Origin: Haliclona indistincta
Lineage: Eukaryota > Porifera > Demospongiae > Haplosclerida > Chalinidae
Direction: 5' to 3'
DNA length: 64,000 nt
NCBI GenBank assembly: GCA_964017065.1
Contig: OZ024791.1
Span: 222,501-286,500 of the forward strand
Shown: piece by piece, positions 58,690-64,000 of the stretch
Layout of the letters: each line of letters starts with the position of its first letter
Position numbering within the stretch: position 1 is the stretch's first letter
Position numbers and translations under genes: made by a program
The notes under the pieces: model-generated
The model's input: only the letters and a program-made list of their open reading frames with translations
Told to the model about the DNA's origin: nothing
Databases searched by the model: none

Positions 58690-60177
58690 TCACAGCTCAG
58701 ACTATTCTGTCTACCAGATACAATGCTGTCCAATAGCGTTAATATTGTCAGAACTTTTCACAGGATCATATTTTTGTCTAGTTTCTCCTGCTGTCATTTG
58801 TTCTTGTCTCTACTTTTAATGTTTGAAACGATTAGCATGTTTTAGTCTCAACAGATTGTCATGAGCTCATGAACCAGACTAATCAACAGCTCTAACTGTG
58901 ACTTGTCTTCATAGTGACCAGAGTAACACTTTCATGTCTGATGAAGACATGAGACTGTAGTAATCCTTAGAGAATACTTTGTTATCAACCACATGTTGCT
59001 TTTGCAAGTTAACAACAAACCTAATCTTGTTGTTAACAACTGGCACAAACTTATTCTGATACTTTTATTGGAGCAAGCCCCACATTGATCGTGACAATGT
59101 CCCACGTGTGCAGGAACTTCTGGCTATCTATCTATCTGTCACGAGGTGCGTTTGTTGCCTCAATGTTCCCGATAACTAGAACACGCCTATTCAATCAATG
59201 ACACATATACGTGCTCAGTAACAACCGGTATAACGCCCATTGCTGCACACCGCAGGAGCGCAAAAGCTTGATCGGTAGCTTAGTAGTTTGAACAACTCTT
59301 GAAAATGGTGAAAGCTAGCTTCTTGTGTGACAGACTTGGACAGAGAGGTCCTACTCTCTCTACACGTTAACAAGAAGATAGCGCGTGTGTTGTGTTTCAA
59401 GGAAATGACAATGGGGAGCTCAGTCATTTGCACATCCATGTGCAATATTGCGCATGCACATAACTACATGTGTACGTACATACGTCTGTACTGTACCACA
59501 ACATTTTTTACCATGCATGCTGCACAGTTGCACAATGCATGAAACATGCAGCATGGCTCGCTAACCTATGACGCTCCTCAAAAGTAGCTACACTCAAGCT
59601 CACCCCAAAAGTAGCTACACTCAAGCTCACCTCAAAAGTAGCTACACTCAAGCTCACCCCAAACACACCCCTTTAAAATCTCTCGTCCTGTACATATTAA
59701 GGGTGCAGGTTCACGCCCACGCATGTATTTTTGGCTGGTTGCTAGGGGACTGTATCTCAAAAACTACTGCTGATATTCCAAAAAACCAAAGACCTATGTT
59801 ATAAGACTGGTGTAGGCTGTACACATTATGAACACTGAAAGTGCCAGACGAAAACGTGACGGGCGGCTATATACAACGCTTAGGCTAATAAACTTTCGTT
59901 CACTCAGACAGTAGAACTTCAGATTGTGGATATATACGTACTTCAACAAGGCGAAGGCAGTAACATAGAGCTTTTTCATGTATTGTGCTTGAAAGTGCGA
60001 TTATGAGTTGCTTACCTCGTGGTTTTCTTACTTAGAGGGAGTTTATTAAAAAAACTCTACGTTACGGTCTTTATCTGGTCGCTAATAGTCATATATCCAA
60101 GTTTGGGTCTATTCTGAAGGCCACAGACAGAGTTTTATTGAGGAATGTATTGTTCGTGATCTTGCCTGGCTACTGAT
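58690..60177. other. Spacer between SR-tail copy 1 and palindrome
   Basis: No gene recognised. A 28-bp triplicate (aaaagtagctacactcaagc) occurs at 59,577-59,660. Confidence 0.6.
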
Positions 60178-60842
60178 ACCGTTTTAATGAGATTCATGAC
60201 TTTACAAATGGCTATTTCTTTTTTAGCCAAGTCTATCTGTGCAGACGGAGTTGCGGTGTGCGCTTTGTTTGTCTATAGATAGGCATCGATAATAGCAAGT
60301 TTCAGCCACGTAGTGTTCGCCATCACGGAACGACGAGCTCGCCATGTGAAGACTAAACACGATCGAGTTTTTACAATTTTTCTTTAGTTGTGTGAAAAGT
60401 ACGAAGCTAAAACTGCTCCTGCAAGCTCATCTTCCATTCGTGGAGGAGCCTGCGTATGGATTTCGCCGAGCAATGCTCGTACGTGATACTGCAGCTACGT
60501 ACTGCCAGACAGTACAGAGTATGCAGCTGTAGTATCGCGTACGAGCATTGCTTGGCGAAATCCATACGCAGGCTCCTCCACAGATAGTAGATGAGCTTGC
60601 ACGAGCAGATTAGCTTCGTACTTTTCACACAACTAAAGAAAAATTGTAAAAACTCGATCGTGTTTAGTCTTCACTTGGCGAGCTCGTCGTTCCGTGATGG
60701 CGAACACTACGTGGCTGAAACTTGCTATTATCGATGCCTATCTATAGACAAACAAAGCGCACACTGCAACTCCGTCTGCACAGATAGACTTGGCTAAAAA
60801 AGAAATAGCCGTTTGTAAAATCATGAATCTCATTAAAACGGT
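60178..60842. repeat. Large palindrome (fold-back element)
   Basis: Two arms of about 330 bp, nearly perfect reverse complements, meeting at ~60,508-60,513 (agtactgccagacagtact-type centre is read gtactg-ccagac-agtac). Outer ends accgttttaatgagattcat and its complement. A few mismatches and small indels. No ORF of note. Fold-back transposon or recent inverted duplication. Confidence 0.9.
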
Positions 60843-60913
60843 TGTCTTTTGAAAAATGGACTTATGCAATAGTTGTGTATCATGTGCAAGAATCTGCTCA
60901 ATCTTCTGAGTTA

Positions 60914-61021
60914 CCGTATAGAGGGAAATTTTTGTGGGAGAAAACTTCGCGAATGTGCGAGATAGAGCATTTCACGAATAGCCTGTAATTTGCGAAATTT
61001 GCAAGAATTTCCCCTATACGG
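60914..61021. mobile_element. MITE with ccgtatag ends, 108 bp
   Basis: Starts ccgtatagagggaaattttt, ends aatttcccctatacgg, flanked by TA on both sides. Same terminal octamer as the element at 25,370-25,555. Confidence 0.8.
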
Positions 61022-61561
61022 TATAACTAGGAGTACTCATTTGCATAAATTCTTTGTGCACTACCCACGAGAGCCAGGGCACTACTCCAGGCCTGCTGCA
61101 GTGGCCACAGGCACACTGTAGCAGAGTAGATCACATGTGTGGAAAATTTGTGAAGCAGCCAGTCAATGTCGTCCACACAGTACACTTGACAGTCGTTCAC
61201 ATGATCCTCTAGTTGACGTGGCTATGTTATGATCTTCACGCCAATTGGTAGATCCTTTGAATCCACTACATGTCTTCCCACAATCCTTGTACACCAGGAA
61301 GTAGCATTTATGTTGTATTTCATGTATGAGTAACAGCAGCCCATAAACATTTAATTGCATTCTAGTACATGCTAGCTGAGATTGTCACCAACAATTTTTA
61401 TTTGCTTTGCGCTAAGATGCTTGGCAATGATTAGAAGTACGATGTTTCATTTTTCATTTGAACAAGTTAGCATGGAAAACAATGTCTACTACAAAACTGA
61501 CATGACATGACTAACTGACTGGGTGTGTGAGTAGTGTTTCATGAGTTCCTGAATGATCCAA

Positions 61562-63412
61562 TCAGTATGGACATCTACATGTGTTGGGGTTTGGTTGACG
61601 TTTGTTTGGACAAACTCTCTGTCCTCGGAGGACCTTGAAGATGAACTTAAACTTCTGTGTAGCAGACTTCGAAACCGAGATCGAACGGGATCCAGACTTG
61701 GACCTAGAACGGGATCGAGAATCAGACTTACTGAATGAACGAGAACCAGACTTGGATCTAGAACGAGATATTGATACTGATACTGATTTACTGATTGAGC
61801 GAGAGCCGGACTTGGATCTAGAACGAGATATTGATACTGATACTGATTTACTGATTGAGCGAGAGCCGGACTTGGATCTAGAACGAGATATTGATACTGA
61901 TACTGATTTACTGATTGAGCGAGAGCCAGACTTGGATCGAGAAACTGAATTAGAACGGGATTTAGATCTTGCAGGGAATGGGTACCAGCTTGCTGAACGA
62001 GTCTCACGCTCCTCTTCATTCTCTATTTCGTTCACTTCTGGTACTTCCTCGGCAACATCTCGACCATATCGTGGCTTGTATACAGGTACCTTAACTCGGA
62101 CCACAACAGAGCGACAGACACACTTGCATTGCTTTTTATCAAAATATTGGTATTGGTTACACTTTCTGACTCGGCAGATACACCTACACAGCTTGTGAAT
62201 GAAGTCGTAGTTTGGAGGACACTTCTGGACTTTCTTGCACCGGCTAACACATCGGCAATACTGGTGGCTGTAGACGTAGTATCGAGCACACTTTTGGACG
62301 TTCTTGCACCGGCTAACACATCGACAATGCTGGTGGCTGTAGACGTAGTATGGAGCACACTTCTGGACGTTCTTGCACCGGCTAACACATCGGCAATGCT
62401 GGTAGTTGTAGACGTAGTATGGAGCACACTTTCGGACATTTTTGCACCGGCTAACACATCGGCAATACTGGTGGCTGTAGACGTAGTATGGAGCACACTT
62501 CTGGACTTTCTTGCACCGGCTAACACATCGGCAATGCTGGTGGCTGTAGACGTAGTATGGAGCACACTTTTTGATGTTCTTGCACCGGCTAACACATCGG
62601 CAATACCTGTAGCTGTAGACGTAGTATGGAGCACACTTTTGGACGTTCTTGCACTGGCTAACACATCGGCAATACTGGTGGCTGTAGACGTAGTATGGAG
62701 CACACTTTTGGACGTTCTTGCACCGGCTCTGACATCGGCAATACTGGTGGCTGTAGACGTAGTATGGAGCACACTTTTGGACGTTCTTGCACCGGCTCTG
62801 ACATCGGCAATACTGGTGGCTGTAGACGTAGTATGGAGCACACTTTTGGACGTTCTTGCACCGGCTCTGACATCGGCAATACTGGTGGCTGTAGACGTAG
62901 TATGGAGCACACTTTTGGACGTTCTTGCACCGGCTCTGACATCGGCAATACTGGTGGCTGTAGACGTAGTATGGAGCACACTTTTGGACGTTCTTGCACT
63001 GGCTATCACATCGGCAATACTGGTGGCTGTAGACGTAGTATGGAGCACACTTTTGGACGTTCTTGCACCGGCTAACACATCGGCAATGCTGGTAGTTGTA
63101 GTTGTAGTATGGAGCACACTTTTGGACGTTCTTGCACCGACTGATGCACAGACATTTAGCCCAGTCCCAAGAGTGGGTAGCAGCACACCTATAGTAGTTT
63201 GGGCAACGATCGACACATCTGCACCGCTTGAAGTCAAATTTCTGGTAGTATTGACATCGTCGCTGTGTACATTGCACTGGTGGGTACACATAGCCAGCAC
63301 CTTCAGCAAACTAGAGAAATAGATCACATGACATGATACATTGTATTGAGAGAGTGTTACTCACCATGGCTAGGCAGCCAATGGCTACCAGCAGCAACAC
63401 AAGATTCCTCAT
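61562..63412 (-). CDS. Secreted CXCXC-repeat protein with Ser-Arg/Lys tail (copy 2)
   Basis: Tandem paralogue of copy 1: exons 63,365-63,412 (MRNLVLLLVAIGCLAM) and 61,562-63,310, in phase, 598 residues. About 15 Cys repeats with consensus CKNVQKCAPYYVYSHQYCRC; compared with copy 1 the Phe/Asn/Lys positions have become Tyr/Gln. The acidic-hinge-basic arrangement is kept (ENEEERETRSASWYPFPARSKSR). The tail has a 20-residue SR unit (SGSRSISKSVSVSISRSRSK) in three tandem copies. Ends RCPY: a TGA replaces the CGA of copy 1, removing the last 17 residues. Same inferred extracellular role. Confidence 0.86.
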
Positions 63413-63484
63413 TCTTGTTCCTTAAACCACTACTACAGGTTGAGAAATGGTTCAGAGGATGGTTCCTCTGTGGTGGTGGCTGTT

Positions 63485-63494
63485 CCTTAAATAG
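63485..63494 (-). promoter_or_regulatory. TATA-like box, SR-tail gene copy 2
   Basis: Minus strand ctatttaagg, ~75 bases upstream of the ATG, identical to copy 1. Nothing further recognised from 63,520 to the end of the window. Confidence 0.6.
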
Positions 63495-64000
63495 TGCAAG
63501 CAGTGAAGTCTTACACTGCCCATTCACAGCTCAGCTTATTCTGTCTGCTGTTCAACAATGTCTTTTGTCATCAGTTCCGTACTATTTGTCTACAGTAATC
63601 TTTAGTGTATCATGTGGGTCAATTCTTAAATTAAGTAGGAAATGGTTAAAGTCTCAACAAAGTATTAATTATCATGAGTTTGTTACATAATCATTCCTAA
63701 CAGTAAGCGTGCTGAATATGTCAGTGCAGGGTATGCCCCACTACAGGCATCTCTTACCCAAACAAATTTGCATTAAGCTGTTGGATAAAGGTCACACCAT
63801 GTTTTGACCTGCAAAATTATTGCACGTTTTCTCGGTCACACAATGTGTTTTAGACATAGACGCAGACTTAGCCATGGCTGTCATGGACGTGGCAAGCATC
63901 ATTGCTTTGCGGCTACGTTCAGCCACGTGATTTTTAAAGGAAAAACACATAGCTGAAGCTGTGGATAGCAAGCTACACCAAACTCTGTGATTCTCATCAA

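Larger units (their letters stand above)
61469..63520 (-). repeat. Segmental duplicate of 56,976-58,680
   Basis: The 3' flank (catggaaaacaatgtctact...), the whole SR-tail gene and the upstream region to the TATA-like box are shared between the two blocks. The copies differ mainly in the number and type of internal Cys and SR repeats. Confidence 0.85.

Overview
The window is animal nuclear DNA. Evidence: multi-exon genes with GT-AG introns, recognisable metazoan genes (condensin II subunit NCAPD3, a SID-1 family channel, ribosomal protein RPS11, an NDUFV3-like complex I subunit), ANK-Roc-COR-Death signalling proteins, secreted cysteine-rich repeat proteins, and a very heavy load of minisatellites, MITEs and a non-LTR-like retroelement. 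The ANK-Roc-COR-Death architecture and the secreted CXCXC proteins suggest a sponge or another early-branching animal. That placement is an inference.

Layout. 243-29,149 (-): NCAPD3, about 29 kb. Its exons 6 and 7 are separated by a 15 kb intron (12,706-27,768) that holds two paralogous ANK-Roc-COR-Death genes on the opposite strand (13,096-19,660 and 21,724-25,211). An upstream NCAPD3 intron region near 3.6-5.5 kb holds a small glutamine-rich ORF broken by a 5'-truncated retroelement copy. 29.64-33.09 kb (-): a retroelement with an RT, zinc-knuckle and endonuclease-like ORF. 33.1-34.75 kb: repeats and a stray copy of an NCAPD3 exon. 34,907-39,601 (-): SID-1 family transmembrane protein. 40,971-42,682 (+): an unrecognised multi-exon gene, converging on RPS11 (42,780-43,392, -). 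RPS11 is head-to-head with an NDUFV3-like gene (43,529-54,204, +). The 10.3 kb last intron of that gene contains a giant secreted CXCXC-repeat gene on the other strand (44,386-49,988, -) and a 33-bp satellite. 54.7-56.4 kb: an 18-bp satellite. 57,019-58,572 and 61,562-63,412 (-): two duplicated secreted proteins joining CXCXC repeats to a long Ser-Arg/Lys tail. A large palindrome lies between them (60,178-60,842).

The three secreted genes share a plan: a signal-peptide exon, a single large repeat exon, and a TATA-like box about 70-75 bp upstream of the start codon. They form a cluster of candidate extracellular matrix or mineral-matrix proteins. The strongest cross-cutting observation is that several minisatellites here are built from units that include a functional splice junction of the gene they sit in. 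Exon borders below were read by eye from splice consensus and reading frame; those of RPS11, the ANK-Roc genes, the secreted genes, the NDUFV3-like gene and NCAPD3 exons 1-7 were checked for phase. Others are approximate.
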